From contig CAKPAI010000001.1 in NCBI GenBank assembly GCA_934133005.1, positions 372,001 through 436,000 of the forward strand: DNA of 64,000 nt, given 5' to 3'. The notes below the pieces were generated by a model. It was given only the letters and a program-made list of their open reading frames with translations. It searched no databases and was not told where the DNA came from. Origin of the DNA: an uncultured Clostridia bacterium (GTDB lineage: Bacteria > Bacillota > Clostridia > TANB77 > CAG-508). Below, one piece after another: positions 48,393-57,609 of the stretch (position 1 is its first letter; each line of letters starts with the position of its first letter). The position numbers and the translations under genes are program-made.

Positions 48393-49043
48393 TTATAAAA
48401 AGAATTTTAAAATTATATTGTTATTATATAATAAACTTCCAATATAAGAATCTTCTACTGCTGTTGCAACTACATTATTGCTTATTACAACACTTAAAAG
48501 TGAAATTACTGCAAGAACTACATAAACTATTACTATACCTTCTACTAATCCATATATAATTCCTCCAGTTTTATCGACCTGCTTAATTATTGGAAGCTTA
48601 GTAACTTGTTTTACAAATATACTAATAATCATTAAAGCAATTCTTGCACCTACAAATAATACTAATAAAGAGCCCGCATATACAACAGTTTGAGTTGCTT
48701 CATTTGCAGTTTGCTCTATAATTTCATTCTTAGCTTGATCTGCTTGCTTTTTTATATTATCCTCTATGTTTTGTATTAAATTAGTATTTTCCTTTTTGTT
48801 TTCTTCACTTTGAACAGTCTCATTTTTGTTTAGGGTTTCTACTATTGCAGAATGAATGTTATCATCTATAACAGTATTATCAATTATTGCTTTTGCTAAC
48901 GGTTTGTAAAACATCAGTGCAACAACAACTGCAATGGCAAATGACAAAAGTTTTATTAAACTTCCTGTTAGTCCTTTTTTATATCCAAAAAACATACATA
49001 ATATTATTCCTATAATAATTATTAAATCAACTACAATACCCAT
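48393..49043 (-). CDS. CvpA-family membrane protein
   Basis: A 216-residue membrane protein. MGIVVDLIIIIGIILCMFFGYKKGL is the typical CvpA opening (first membrane segment then GYKKG), followed by more segments at about 30-48, 118-140 and 165-190 with a charged loop between. CvpA proteins are linked to colicin V production in E. coli and to envelope or membrane homeostasis more generally. Closely follows the DUF5711-like gene (18 nt), so both are likely cotranscribed. Confidence 0.85.
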   Translation of the reverse strand: MGIVVDLIIIIGIILCMFFGYKKGLTGSLIKLLSFAIAVVVALMFYKPLAKAIIDNTVIDDNIHSAIVETLNKNETVQSEENKKENTNLIQNIEDNIKKQADQAKNEIIEQTANEATQTVVYAGSLLVLFVGARIALMIISIFVKQVTKLPIIKQVDKTGGIIYGLVEGIVIVYVVLAVISLLSVVISNNVVATAVEDSYIGSLLYNNNIILKFFL

Positions 49044-49061
49044 CTTTACTTTCCTTTACTA

Positions 49062-50297
49062 TTATAATTTTATAATTTCTATTTTATCTCTATACACAAT
49101 TCCAGCAATCTTGTCGCTAATTACTATATTTCTTGCTTCTTGCTTAGTTGTATATTTTTTTATCAGCCATCCATTTGTATCTATAAAATGAATTTCCGAA
49201 CCTAAATTTATTGCAATTTTATTTTTAGCCGTATAAATATTTTTGGCTACTCCTTCAAAAGTATATGTATTTTCTTTTTTGTTTGTACTATTTAACAATT
49301 TTACTTTTGACACTGTTGAAAATAAGCTTTCCGTAGATTCTTCTATTATCATGCTATTATTATTGAAATTTATTGATACAAATGTTGCATTTCCATTTTC
49401 TCCAATATAGCTAGCTAATTTTTCATTTTTTCCATCTTTTATGATGCAAATTTTATTATCATATAAGCATACTAAATTGTTATTATTCTGATATTCTACC
49501 TTTAATATTAAATCTCCAGAATCAGCTTTATACGTAAGAATTGTACTGTCACTTACTTTTTTTCTAGCCTTTTCAATATCAATTATTTTTATATTTGATT
49601 GAATTATTGTCCCACTTGTATTTAGCTCTGCATAAGCTAAATATTTATTATCTTTTGAAACAGTTGCATCAATTGCTGTATTTGTGGATAAATGATTTTT
49701 AAAAAGCTCTTCGCCGACTTCATTATACAATATAATAACTGACTTATCTATTGTTCCTGTGACTATCACTGTTGTGTAACCAATCTCGTTTACATTTACT
49801 TTTTCAATTTGTCCTTCTATTGTCTTGGTCCACTCAATTTTTCCATCTTTTATCATATATAATTTACTTCCATTTTTTTCGGCAAGTACAAAAAATTCTC
49901 CATTTATTGCACTTATTGGCGAGCTTATTTCAACATCCAATTTATTTTCTTCTTTAGCAGATGTATTATATTGATATAATTTCGTGCCATTTAATATCAT
50001 TATCTTATTTTGATATGCAAAAATCGTTGACTTATCATAATCATCTAAAAGGATTTTATTTAAACTATTTTCTTCGACTTCCTTTGATAAAATGTTCTCA
50101 TCAATATAAGCTCTTACTTGCTCATTATTTGCATATATAAAATACATTATTATCACAGCTAAAATCAAAACAAAAATTATTGTTACTCCAACAATTTTAG
50201 CAATATTTATCTTTCTTTTTGGTTCATTCTCACCCGTTTTTTCTATTTTTATTTCATTATTATTTAAATAAATTAAATTATCTTTCTTCATAGGCAT
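49062..50297 (-). CDS. DUF5711-like membrane-anchored beta-propeller protein
   Basis: A 411-residue protein. A basic cytoplasmic N terminus and one membrane segment (about 36-56) precede an external domain made of repeated beta blades (IMILNGTKLYQYN, GEFFVLAEKNGSKLYMIKDGKIEW, DNKICIIKDGKNEKLASY), a propeller-like pattern. The family resemblance is to DUF5711, of unknown function, which often sits beside cvpA in Clostridia; here it precedes cvpA by 18 nt. Role unknown. Confidence 0.7.
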   Translation of the reverse strand: MPMKKDNLIYLNNNEIKIEKTGENEPKRKINIAKIVGVTIIFVLILAVIIMYFIYANNEQVRAYIDENILSKEVEENSLNKILLDDYDKSTIFAYQNKIMILNGTKLYQYNTSAKEENKLDVEISSPISAINGEFFVLAEKNGSKLYMIKDGKIEWTKTIEGQIEKVNVNEIGYTTVIVTGTIDKSVIILYNEVGEELFKNHLSTNTAIDATVSKDNKYLAYAELNTSGTIIQSNIKIIDIEKARKKVSDSTILTYKADSGDLILKVEYQNNNNLVCLYDNKICIIKDGKNEKLASYIGENGNATFVSINFNNNSMIIEESTESLFSTVSKVKLLNSTNKKENTYTFEGVAKNIYTAKNKIAINLGSEIHFIDTNGWLIKKYTTKQEARNIVISDKIAGIVYRDKIEIIKL

Positions 50298-50341
50298 ATA
50301 TTCTTTCTTTATTATTCGTTATTAGTATACTACAACTTTTT

Positions 50342-51386
50342 TTATTTTACTAGACCTCCATCAATCTTTTTATATGCTATTTTTATTAGTACTAGCTGCC
50401 AAATGCCAATCATTCCAAATACAGGATATAAAACTTGAACTAAATTACTAAAACCAAAATATGAAACGCCCACTCCTATAATACATAGACCAATTGCAAT
50501 TTTCTTATATGTTCTTCTGTTTTTTATATTTTCCAGAAAGCCATACCCTGCCGATATTGCAGATGTAAGTATAGCAATCACTAAAACAATGGCATACATT
50601 TTTTGTTGTAATTTATCCCTTTCCAATATCTTAATTATTGGTAAATCAAATTGCAAACTATTCGGATAGTTCCACATAGTATTTATTATTCCAATCGATA
50701 ATACTAAAATAATTATCATTGTAGCTATGCCTATTTTTTTTGCCATAGTATCATCTTTAATATAGTTGCTTAAAGATACTATTATTGGAATAAGTATTAT
50801 ATTATTATAACTTGCATACACTATTGCCATTACAATTGCTTCTATTAAATTATTTTCTATGTTTACATTTTCCTTTATTATTTCAATAGGGCTTTTAGCA
50901 ATTATGTATACCAATATAACTATAAGAATTGGTATAATTTTTTCATTTATTTTCATTATTCCTTCTATATCATTCAAAAATATTATGTATATAATTATCC
51001 CCATAACACTACTTGATATTATTATTGGTATTTTAAATTCTTGTTTAAAATAAGAACTAAATCCAGCAACCATTATAAAAAAAGATAGTATTAAAAATAT
51101 ATTAATTGTATTTTTTAATATTATCTTGTTAAATTTATATGTTCTTTCATTTTTGCATTTTGATATTTCATCTATAAATTTATTGTTTTCCATAATGCTA
51201 TATTTTTTTGAAATTATTATTGTTCTATAAATTGTAACTCCTGTAATTACTGCTGATATAGCAACTCCTAAAATTCCATACTTACCATATTTTCCAAAAA
51301 ATAAATATACTTCTTTTCCAGAAGCAAATCCTGCTCCGTATAAAGGTCCCTATTATTATAGACATTACTTTTAAGTATTTTTTCAC
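50342..51386 (-). CDS. YkvI-like membrane protein interrupted by a +1 frameshift
   Basis: A YkvI-type polytopic membrane protein (LeuT/APC-like fold). A GTG at 51386 with AGGAG upstream opens MKKYLKVMSIIIGTFI, then reaches the codon CGG (51338-51336). In frame it would stop about 18 codons later; in the +1 frame it continues GAGFASGKEVYLFFGKYGKYG, exactly the conserved Gly-Ala-Gly-Phe-Ala-Ser-Gly helix of the family, and then through to 50342. About ten membrane segments follow in the complete protein. Removing one C restores the whole gene. The conserved motif immediately after the shift makes a real gene likely. See the amidase at 21148 for the same event. Confidence 0.8.
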
Positions 51387-51444
51387 AAGACATCTCCTTT
51401 ATTAGATTTATATTATCTTGTTAATACTTTTAGAATGTTAAACA

Positions 51445-51498
51445 TAAAAAAATGAATCCTTCTTGTCAAACTTTCTAGTCTAACAATTGGATCCATTT
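51445..51498 (-). terminator. Terminator of the Gld-type ABC operon
   Basis: AAATGGATCC and GGATTCATTT arms, with TTGTTAGAC/GTTTGACAA pairing inside (G-U pairs), make a hairpin of about 20 bp with a U7 tail on the minus strand. Confidence 0.85.
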
Positions 51499-51508
51499 AA
51501 TATGTTTT

Positions 51509-53002
51509 TTATTTTTTTCTACGTCTTACTTGCCATACTATTATTCCAGCTAATAATACTGCTACTGGTAATGCGATTATTATTATTTTTATTATTAAAA
51601 CTTCTTGTTCTGTTGCTGTAAAAGTATATGTTGTTCCAGTATCTTTTCTAATAGTAACATTATCAGTTCTTTGTGTTAAATATGATACTGAATTTATCAT
51701 TAAGTCTTTGTTATTATAGAATCGTATTCCCATTACTTTACTACTGCTGTTTGAAGTTGTTCCGTTTAAAGTAACTGCTAAATCGCTTACCATTATACTA
51801 TTTGAGTATAATAATAACTCTGAATTTGTTTCTGTTCCATCTTCATTTGTTATTTTTTTTGTAAGTAAAGAACCTAAAACTGCTCCTGATGCATCTTCGT
51901 CTGAATCGATTCTGCTTGTAGAACTTGTATTGTAGTCTGTTCTTATAAATGCAGAGCTTTTTGCATAAACTAAATTTTCTTTAGTTACTCCTAAATTTTC
52001 TAGTTCGTCATCTGATACAAAATTTATCTTTCCAGATCCCATGAATACTAAGGCTCCATCTGTTGATATATATCTTGTAATTTCAGATTCACTATTTATA
52101 TCTGGAATTATCATATCTGCATATCCATTAATCATGTTTGCAGAATCTTCTTCAAATATTTCACCTTTTGATATACTTACTCCATATTGCTCTAATATAC
52201 TATTGAAATTTGGAAGTTCTATTAGTCCAAAATTTGGATCAGCTAATACCATTAGCTTTCCACCTTTTTGAATATATGCTAGTATTTCATTTTTTTCAAA
52301 TTCTGTAAAGTCTTCTGAAAGAGTTGTTATTACTAAAACATCACAGTCCTCTGGAATTCCACCATTTACGATTATATTTATATCCTCAACATCATTTGCT
52401 TCATTTTTTAAATATTCTTGTGCTACAGTATACTCTTCTTTATAATAGGCATGATCTGTTGCAAAATATATTTTAGGTGTTTTTTCTAAATTTACTGATA
52501 TAATTGCATTTGTTAGTGATTGTTCTGTTATATCTATGCTTTCATATGTTGAATAATCAACACTATATAAATCAGATACAGTTACTGCTTTTCTTTGTTC
52601 TCCTGCTTCTATTATTATCAAACTCTCTGTAGAACTACCTATTCCGTAACTATTTTGAAGGTCAGGCCTTGTACTTGCATCTGTTAAAACTTCATATGTT
52701 ATATGTTCGTTTTGTTTTGAATATAGTTTTGCAAAATCTTCTACTTCTGGATATTCAGACATTCCATATAATATAATTTTAGTATCTTTTTCTACACTTG
52801 CAATTTTATCTTTTGACTCTTGCGATAATGAATATAATTTTTCGCTTGTAAAGTCTATGTCTGCTGGATCAATTTTATCTATTAAAGCATTCGCACCCAC
52901 ATATATCGCTAATATTAAAACAATTAACAATATCGTAAATGTTGCACTTCTTAGCCATTTGCCTTTCTTTATAAAGGCCTTTAACTTTTCTTTCACGTTC
53001 AT
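51509..53002 (-). CDS. GldG-like ABC transporter auxiliary protein
   Basis: A 497-residue protein with a membrane segment near the N terminus (about 18-40) and another at the C terminus (about 470-492, followed by RRRKK). Between them is a large external domain: DFTSEKLYSLSQES at the start and DCDVLVITTLSEDFTEFEKNEILAYIQKGGKLMVLADP in the middle are typical of the GldG/ABC_transp_aux family. It completes a three-gene set with the ATPase and permease. In Bacteroidetes GldAFG serve gliding/export, but in Firmicutes the substrate is unknown. Confidence 0.88.
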   Translation of the reverse strand: MNVKEKLKAFIKKGKWLRSATFTILLIVLILAIYVGANALIDKIDPADIDFTSEKLYSLSQESKDKIASVEKDTKIILYGMSEYPEVEDFAKLYSKQNEHITYEVLTDASTRPDLQNSYGIGSSTESLIIIEAGEQRKAVTVSDLYSVDYSTYESIDITEQSLTNAIISVNLEKTPKIYFATDHAYYKEEYTVAQEYLKNEANDVEDINIIVNGGIPEDCDVLVITTLSEDFTEFEKNEILAYIQKGGKLMVLADPNFGLIELPNFNSILEQYGVSISKGEIFEEDSANMINGYADMIIPDINSESEITRYISTDGALVFMGSGKINFVSDDELENLGVTKENLVYAKSSAFIRTDYNTSSTSRIDSDEDASGAVLGSLLTKKITNEDGTETNSELLLYSNSIMVSDLAVTLNGTTSNSSSKVMGIRFYNNKDLMINSVSYLTQRTDNVTIRKDTGTTYTFTATEQEVLIIKIIIIALPVAVLLAGIIVWQVRRRKK

Positions 53003-53007
53003 TCCTC

Positions 53008-53691
53008 CTATTTCAATAACTTTCTTCTTTTTATAACTATCATTGTCATAACAATAAACATTACTGAAATTAATATTAAGTTTATTGTTTCAGCAATTGG
53101 AAGTTTTCCTGTTATAAATGGATAGAATTGTTCCATTAAACATACTTTTGTGAATGCTGTTGATACATTTGGAGAAAGCCATGTTAATATAAATACTCCT
53201 ATTGTTACTATTGCTGCAATTATTTGATTTTCTGTTAAGCTTGATACGAACATTCCAAATGATATATATGCCATTGATAATAGTAGAAATCCTAACATTG
53301 AAATAGCTACTGCTGATATATCTGGCACTTTAAAATAACAAAGTATTCCAAAATATACAAGTGTACATACTTCAGCAATAATTACTACTAATGCTGCTGC
53401 AAAAAACTTTCCAAGTGTGATTGCTATACTACTTCTTGGAGAAGTTAATAACAATTGCTCCGTACCATTTTTTCTTTCTTCTGAAAAAGTTCTCATTGTT
53501 AATATTGGTATTATAAATACCACTGTATACATTGCAGAATAGTAAAATACATACTGAAAAGTCGTTGCTCCATTTCGAATTGTTGTTATATAGAATAATA
53601 TACTGAACATTGCTAAAAATAAACTAATAAATACATATCCTATTGGTGATAAAAAATAACTTTTAAATTCTTTTTTTAGTATTGCAAACAT
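53008..53691 (-). CDS. ABC-2-type permease (GldF-like)
   Basis: A 227-residue membrane protein with about six membrane segments and the ABC-2 signature loop FSEERKNGTEQLLLTSP. It pairs with the adjacent ATPase and GldG-like protein. Its ATG overlaps the ATPase stop by one base (TAATG), and the GldG-like gene starts 5 nt after it ends, so all three are translationally linked. Confidence 0.92.
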   Translation of the reverse strand: MFAILKKEFKSYFLSPIGYVFISLFLAMFSILFYITTIRNGATTFQYVFYYSAMYTVVFIIPILTMRTFSEERKNGTEQLLLTSPRSSIAITLGKFFAAALVVIIAEVCTLVYFGILCYFKVPDISAVAISMLGFLLLSMAYISFGMFVSSLTENQIIAAIVTIGVFILTWLSPNVSTAFTKVCLMEQFYPFITGKLPIAETINLILISVMFIVMTMIVIKRRKLLK

Positions 53692-54656
53692 TATTTTTCT
53701 CCCCCTTCCACGTTTTTTTCTTCTTTTTCATTTATAAGAACCATAAATGCATCTTCTAATGATGATTCTACCTTTTTCAACTCAAATATTGTTATATCTT
53801 TCTTTGGAAGTATATCAAATAATTTTTTACGTATTTCTGTATCATCATTTGAGCTTATTTCATATTGCTTTGTTCCGTCGTCATTATCTTTTATAAACTT
53901 ACATTCTGATATTTCTGGAATTGCATTTTTTATATCCTTCATGTTATCTTTTTTATCTTCAACTGTTATAAGTATAATATTTTTATTTTGAGTTTTCTTC
54001 TCTAAATTCTCAGGGGTATCTATTGCTACAATTTTTCCTTTATTTATTATAATTACTTTTTCACATATTTGACTAACTTCTGATAGAATATGTGAACTTA
54101 GAATTACAGTATGTTTCTTTCCTAGATCTTTTATAAGTTTTCTTATATCGGCTATTTGTTTTGGATCTAGCCCTACTGTTGGTTCGTCTAAAATTATTAC
54201 TTTTGGATCTCCAATTAAGGCTCCTGCAAAACTCACTCTTTGTCTGTAACCTCTAGATAAATTTCTAATTAATTTTTTAGAAACATCTGTTAAGCCAGTT
54301 TCTTCAAGTACTTCATTTACTTTTTCTTTTTTCTCATTTCTTGGCATTCCTTTTAATTCAGCCATATATGTTACAAACTCTTTTACCGTAAGTTCTGAAT
54401 ATAGTGGAACTCCTTCTGGCATATATCCAATACATTTTTTTGCTTTTAGCGGTTTCTTTTGAATATCATAACCATCTATTATAATAGTCCCTTCTGTTGG
54501 CTCTGTAAAGCCTGTTATCATATTCATTGTTGTACTTTTTCCAGCACCATTTGGTCCTAAAAAGCCAACAACTTCTCCATCATTAACAGTAAATGTTATA
54601 TTATCTACTGCCGTGAAGTTGCCAAATTTTTTTGTGACATTCTTTACTTCTATCAC
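53691..54656 (-). CDS. ABC transporter ATP-binding protein (GldA-like)
   Basis: A 321-residue ATPase with Walker A GPNGAGKST, signature LSRGYRQRV and Walker B VIILDEPTVGLDP, plus the C-terminal regulatory extension of drug/lipid-type exporters. It energises the permease encoded by the next gene. The start is GTG 54656 (MIEVKNVTKKFG), 8 nt after GGAGG; the TTG at 54671 overlaps that site. Confidence 0.93.
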   Translation of the reverse strand: MIEVKNVTKKFGNFTAVDNITFTVNDGEVVGFLGPNGAGKSTTMNMITGFTEPTEGTIIIDGYDIQKKPLKAKKCIGYMPEGVPLYSELTVKEFVTYMAELKGMPRNEKKEKVNEVLEETGLTDVSKKLIRNLSRGYRQRVSFAGALIGDPKVIILDEPTVGLDPKQIADIRKLIKDLGKKHTVILSSHILSEVSQICEKVIIINKGKIVAIDTPENLEKKTQNKNIILITVEDKKDNMKDIKNAIPEISECKFIKDNDDGTKQYEISSNDDTEIRKKLFDILPKKDITIFELKKVESSLEDAFMVLINEKEEKNVEGGEK

Positions 54657-54785
54657 TTGTTTTTCCTCCAATCTATTATTTTCCTAAGATTTTACAAAAT
54701 TATATTAACACTAGCTTTATTCTTATGCAATATTTTTTATTCATTTCACAAAGAATTCACAATTGCAATTTTACATAATTTTTTA

Positions 54786-54814
54786 TTGATTTCTCTTCTT
54801 ATAAGTGATATAAT
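54786..54814 (+). promoter_or_regulatory. Promoter of yhbY
   Basis: TTGATT (54786-54791) and TATAAT (54809-54814), 17-nt spacer, with an extended -10 TGA. The leader is about 25 nt. Confidence 0.8.
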
Positions 54815-54844
54815 ATTTACATATTTTATGAATGGAGATTTAAG

Positions 54845-55135
54845 ATGACTAGTAAACAACGTGCCTATTTAAGAGGTTTAGCAAATACTATTACTCCTAT
54901 TTTTCAAGTAGGTAAAAATGGTATTTCCGACAATTTAATCGAGCAACTTTCAGACGCTTTAGAAGCTAGAGAACTAATAAAAATAAATGTACTTGAAAAT
55001 TCAGATTTTGAACCTAGAGAATTAGGAAATATTCTTGCAGAAAAAACTAATTCTATATTAGTTCAAACCGTTGGAAATAAAATCACTTTATTTAAGCAAA
55101 GAAAAAAGGACTCAAAAATAATACTACCTCGCTAA
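54845..55135 (+). CDS. yhbY: YhbY/CRM-domain RNA-binding protein
   Basis: A 96-residue CRM-domain protein. MTSKQRAYLRGLANTITPIFQVGKNG is the classic YhbY opening, with the GxxG loop (VGKNG), followed by LIEQLSDALEARELIKINVL. YhbY binds the pre-50S ribosome and assists its assembly. It is monocistronic with a good promoter; its stop codon lies in the terminator stem. Confidence 0.95.
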   Translation: MTSKQRAYLRGLANTITPIFQVGKNGISDNLIEQLSDALEARELIKINVLENSDFEPRELGNILAEKTNSILVQTVGNKITLFKQRKKDSKIILPR

Positions 55136-55154
55136 GAAGTAGTATTATTTTTTT
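55114..55154 (+). terminator. Convergent terminator of yhbY and the CmpB-like gene
   Basis: AATAATACTAC (55117-55127) and GTAGTATTATT (55139-55149) form a perfect 11-bp stem flanked by A and T runs. Confidence 0.9.
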
Positions 55155-55881
55155 ATTTTATTAAATCACTAACTAATCTTTTTTCTCCATTATTATCTAG
55201 CATTTTGAATCTAGGAAATATTTTACTCATGTTTTCATTTGAAAAATTTTGATTCTCAAACTTTTCTATAAAAGTATTATTTGATATATAATTTTTTCCA
55301 TTTAAAGTTTCTTTTACTCTTACTTTATACACAATTATTCCCCAAACTGTGAATAAAATATCTATTATTAAAATTACTAAAATAAAGCAATCTATTATTA
55401 GTTTTATTTTACCACTACATTTAGCTATAATACTATCTATAATTGGTGTGCTAAATATTATCAATACAATAATTACTCCAAATATCGGAATATGTATTGT
55501 ATTTATTCTTTCACTAAAATTTAGTATTGTTCCTGTATAATCCCAAAACTTTATTCCAAACACAGCCTCTAGAATAAAACTTACTAAATATTCCATTAAA
55601 GTACCAATTAACATTCCATAAAAAAATAATTTTATCTTATTGTTTTTATATTTTGATAAAGCTTTAATAACTGTTATAGCTAAAATTCCGTATATTGGAC
55701 AAAGTGGACCTAACACAAATCCCTTATCTGTTATAACAAATCCACAAATAGACTCTATTAATAATCCAATCAAACTAAATACTATTATATAAATCAAATT
55801 TTTATTCAATTCATTTAACTTTGCAAAATCTCTTTTCTTTGGTATTTTTTTATCATTTTTCTTTTTTTCTACCGTTTTCAT
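55153..55881 (-). CDS. CmpB-like putative ABC-type permease (PF06541-like)
   Basis: A 242-residue membrane protein. A Lys-rich N terminus is followed by five or six membrane segments. The stretch LIESICGFVITDKGFVLGPLCPIYGILA is the signature of the CmpB/putative ABC-transporter family widespread in Clostridia, with YLVSFILEAVFGIKFWDYT as second block. Biochemical role is unknown. Start ATG 55881 follows GGAGAAAA; the frame also opens at 55893 with TTG. Confidence 0.85.
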   Translation of the reverse strand: MKTVEKKKNDKKIPKKRDFAKLNELNKNLIYIIVFSLIGLLIESICGFVITDKGFVLGPLCPIYGILAITVIKALSKYKNNKIKLFFYGMLIGTLMEYLVSFILEAVFGIKFWDYTGTILNFSERINTIHIPIFGVIIVLIIFSTPIIDSIIAKCSGKIKLIIDCFILVILIIDILFTVWGIIVYKVRVKETLNGKNYISNNTFIEKFENQNFSNENMSKIFPRFKMLDNNGEKRLVSDLIK

Positions 55882-55991
55882 TTTTCTCCTCAAAATACTA
55901 TATTTATAAATATATTCACTTTTATTTTTATTTATGACTTATACAGTATAAACTAAATTTAAAATTATTTCAACTTTTTTTGCAAAACCAA

Positions 55992-56020
55992 TTGACAAAT
56001 ATAACTTTTAGCATTATAAT
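55992..56020 (+). promoter_or_regulatory. Promoter of tRNA-Arg
   Basis: TTGACA (55992-55997) and TATAAT (56015-56020), exact consensus and a 17-nt spacer, 18 bp before the tRNA. Confidence 0.88.
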
Positions 56021-56038
56021 TATATCTGCATTTGAAAT

Positions 56039-56115
56039 GGGCCAATAGCTCAGTTGGATAGAGCACACGCCTTCTAAGCGTGGGGTCGGGGGTTCGAATC
56101 CCTCTTGACCCACCA
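56039..56115 (+). tRNA. tRNA-Arg (TCT)
   Basis: A 77-nt tRNA with encoded CCA. Anticodon stem CACGC/GCGTG holds the loop CTTCTAA, anticodon TCT (reads AGA/AGG). D-arm and TTCGAAT T-loop are standard. The acceptor stem GGGCCAA/TTGACCC has one oddity, a C4-A69 mismatch, unless one base is wrong. AGA is the dominant Arg codon of the window, matching this tRNA. Confidence 0.95.
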
Positions 56116-56147
56116 TTACAGATGTTTTAAAATATCTTACAGAGAAG

Positions 56148-56178
56148 TATTTATGCAAAAGCATAAATATTTTTTTAT
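56148..56178 (+). terminator. Terminator of tRNA-Arg
   Basis: TATTTATGC and GCATAAATA form a perfect 9-bp stem around AAAA, followed by a T7 run. Confidence 0.9.
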
Positions 56179-56201
56179 TTTGTTAAATAAATTTCAAAAT
56201 T

Positions 56202-56235
56202 AATGAAGTGAGTATTTAAAATTACTCACTTCATT
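56202..56235. repeat. Perfect 13-bp inverted repeat without gene
   Basis: AATGAAGTGAGTA (56202-56214) and TACTCACTTCATT (56223-56235) form a perfect 13-bp hairpin with an 8-nt loop. It has no T run on the plus strand and no gene reaches it, so its role is unclear. Confidence 0.7.
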
Positions 56236-56366
56236 ATGATTTATCTCCTATTTATAATTTTTATTGTGCAAATTTTAACAAATTCATTGTGCATTTTTTC
56301 AAAAAGTTTATTCTTTTATTATTCTCATATTTGTTGTATAATAACTATGTTAAGGAGTTTTTTATT

Positions 56367-57305
56367 ATGATTGAACGTTACAAACATTTAAATACATATT
56401 TAAAAGAATTATTTGGAGAACGAACATTAAAAATTTGTATTGATGGCGGTTTTACTTGTCCAAATAGAGATGGAAAATGTGGCACTTCCGGCTGTATTTT
56501 TTGTAGCAGTAAAGGAAGTGGCGAGTTAATAAATTCTGCTCCTAATATTTCAAATCAAATAATACAATATTTTCAAACATATCGTTCCAAAAGGGCAAAT
56601 AAGTTTATTGCCTATTTTCAGAATTTTACAAATACATACGACTCAATAGAAAATCTAAAAAAGAAGTACGATTCAGCTTTAATAGATGATAGAATTGTAG
56701 CTTTAAATATTGCTACAAGGCCAGACTGCATTAATGATGATGTTGCAAAACTTATAAGCTCATATATGCCAAAACACAAAGTATTTGTAGAGCTTGGGCT
56801 TCAAACTTCAAATGATAATACAGCTAAAATTATTAATCGTGGATATGAATCCTCAGTATTTACAGATGCTGTTAAAATTTTAAACAAATACAATATTCCA
56901 GTTATTTGTCACATTATGGTTGGACTTCCAACTGAACAAGAACTTATAAAAGTTGATAATTTTGATGTATTTAAAGCAATAGTAGATACTGTAAATTTTA
57001 TAAACAAGCATAATATTTCTGGACTAAAAATTCATTCTACTTACATTGTAAAAAATACCGTTTTAAATAAATTATATGAAGGAAATAAATACAAACCAAT
57101 TACTTATGAAGAATATATGTCAAATCTAACATATATCATAACCCACATAAATCCAGAAATTATCGTTCACAGAATTTCTGCAGATCCACCAAAAGATTTA
57201 TTAGTAGCTCCCGAATGGTGTCTGCATAAAAAGTGGGTATTAAATGGACTGGATAAATTGCTTAAAGAATCTGATTTGCACCAAGGAATGTTTTATGAAA
57301 TTTAA
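56367..57305 (+). CDS. Radical SAM protein of the TIGR01212/YhcC family
   Basis: A 312-residue radical SAM enzyme. DGGFTCPNRDGKCGTSGCIFC contains the family's Cys set and characteristic GFTCPNRDG motif. FVELGLQTSND, HIMVGLPTEQ and SGLKIHSTYIVKNT match later barrel blocks of the YhcC/Elp3-like group. In E. coli the YhcC relatives are linked to glutamate/redox processes, but the reaction is not established. Start ATG 56367 follows AAGGAG; the longer frame from 56289 has no site. Confidence 0.88.
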   Translation: MIERYKHLNTYLKELFGERTLKICIDGGFTCPNRDGKCGTSGCIFCSSKGSGELINSAPNISNQIIQYFQTYRSKRANKFIAYFQNFTNTYDSIENLKKKYDSALIDDRIVALNIATRPDCINDDVAKLISSYMPKHKVFVELGLQTSNDNTAKIINRGYESSVFTDAVKILNKYNIPVICHIMVGLPTEQELIKVDNFDVFKAIVDTVNFINKHNISGLKIHSTYIVKNTVLNKLYEGNKYKPITYEEYMSNLTYIITHINPEIIVHRISADPPKDLLVAPEWCLHKKWVLNGLDKLLKESDLHQGMFYEI

Positions 57306-57311
57306 TTTATG

Positions 57312-57340
57312 TTGACTAAATTGGTAAAATATGGTATAAT
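57312..57340 (+). promoter_or_regulatory. Promoter of the GC-rich cassette gene
   Basis: TTGACT (57312-57317) and TATAAT (57335-57340), 17-nt spacer, with an extended -10 (TGG before TATAAT). The promoter is native in AT composition although the gene behind it is not. Confidence 0.85.
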
Positions 57341-57374
57341 GTGTTTATACCAATTTTGGGAGGTAAAAAAAAGT

Positions 57375-57587
57375 ATGGTCTTGAACGAAATCGCCTTAAC
57401 GGCACGGATGCCCCTGGAAAAACAGAGGGCAGAAATCAAACGTTTAAAGGCTTCCCGTCCGAAGGATGTGTTGTTCTTTGCAGTTCCCTGCATGAACAAT
57501 GACGTCATTGAAACACTGCTCAAGATGAGCGGCGTTAAGTATGGCGCTATTACATCCCCGAACATCATCAGATACTATCGCGTTTGA
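57375..57587 (+). CDS. Hypothetical 70-residue protein in a GC-rich cassette
   Basis: I do not recognise this protein. It is small, soluble and balanced in charge, with an N-terminal helix (LEKQRAEIKRLKASRP), a beta strand (DVLFFAVPCMNN) and a helical end (VIETLLKMSGVKYGAIT). GC content is about half, against about 30% around it, and it uses GGC, CTG, CTC, ATC, CGC and CGG codons avoided by neighbours. Start ATG 57375 follows GGGAGG. It has its own AT-rich promoter and a GC-rich 13-bp hairpin terminator, so it forms a complete acquired unit of about 330 bp between the radical SAM and aminopeptidase genes. Confidence 0.75.
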   Translation: MVLNEIALTARMPLEKQRAEIKRLKASRPKDVLFFAVPCMNNDVIETLLKMSGVKYGAITSPNIIRYYRV

Positions 57588-57609
57588 CGCTTTAGTATCA
57601 TAGACCAAA

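Noticed and set aside
50660..50676. A copy of CGGATAGTTCCA inside the YkvI-like gene as a third operator
   Set aside because: It is within a coding region far from a promoter and probably chance.
55970..56164. A minus-strand open frame across the tRNA-Arg gene
   Set aside because: It crosses the tRNA and has no ribosome site; the tRNA is unambiguous.
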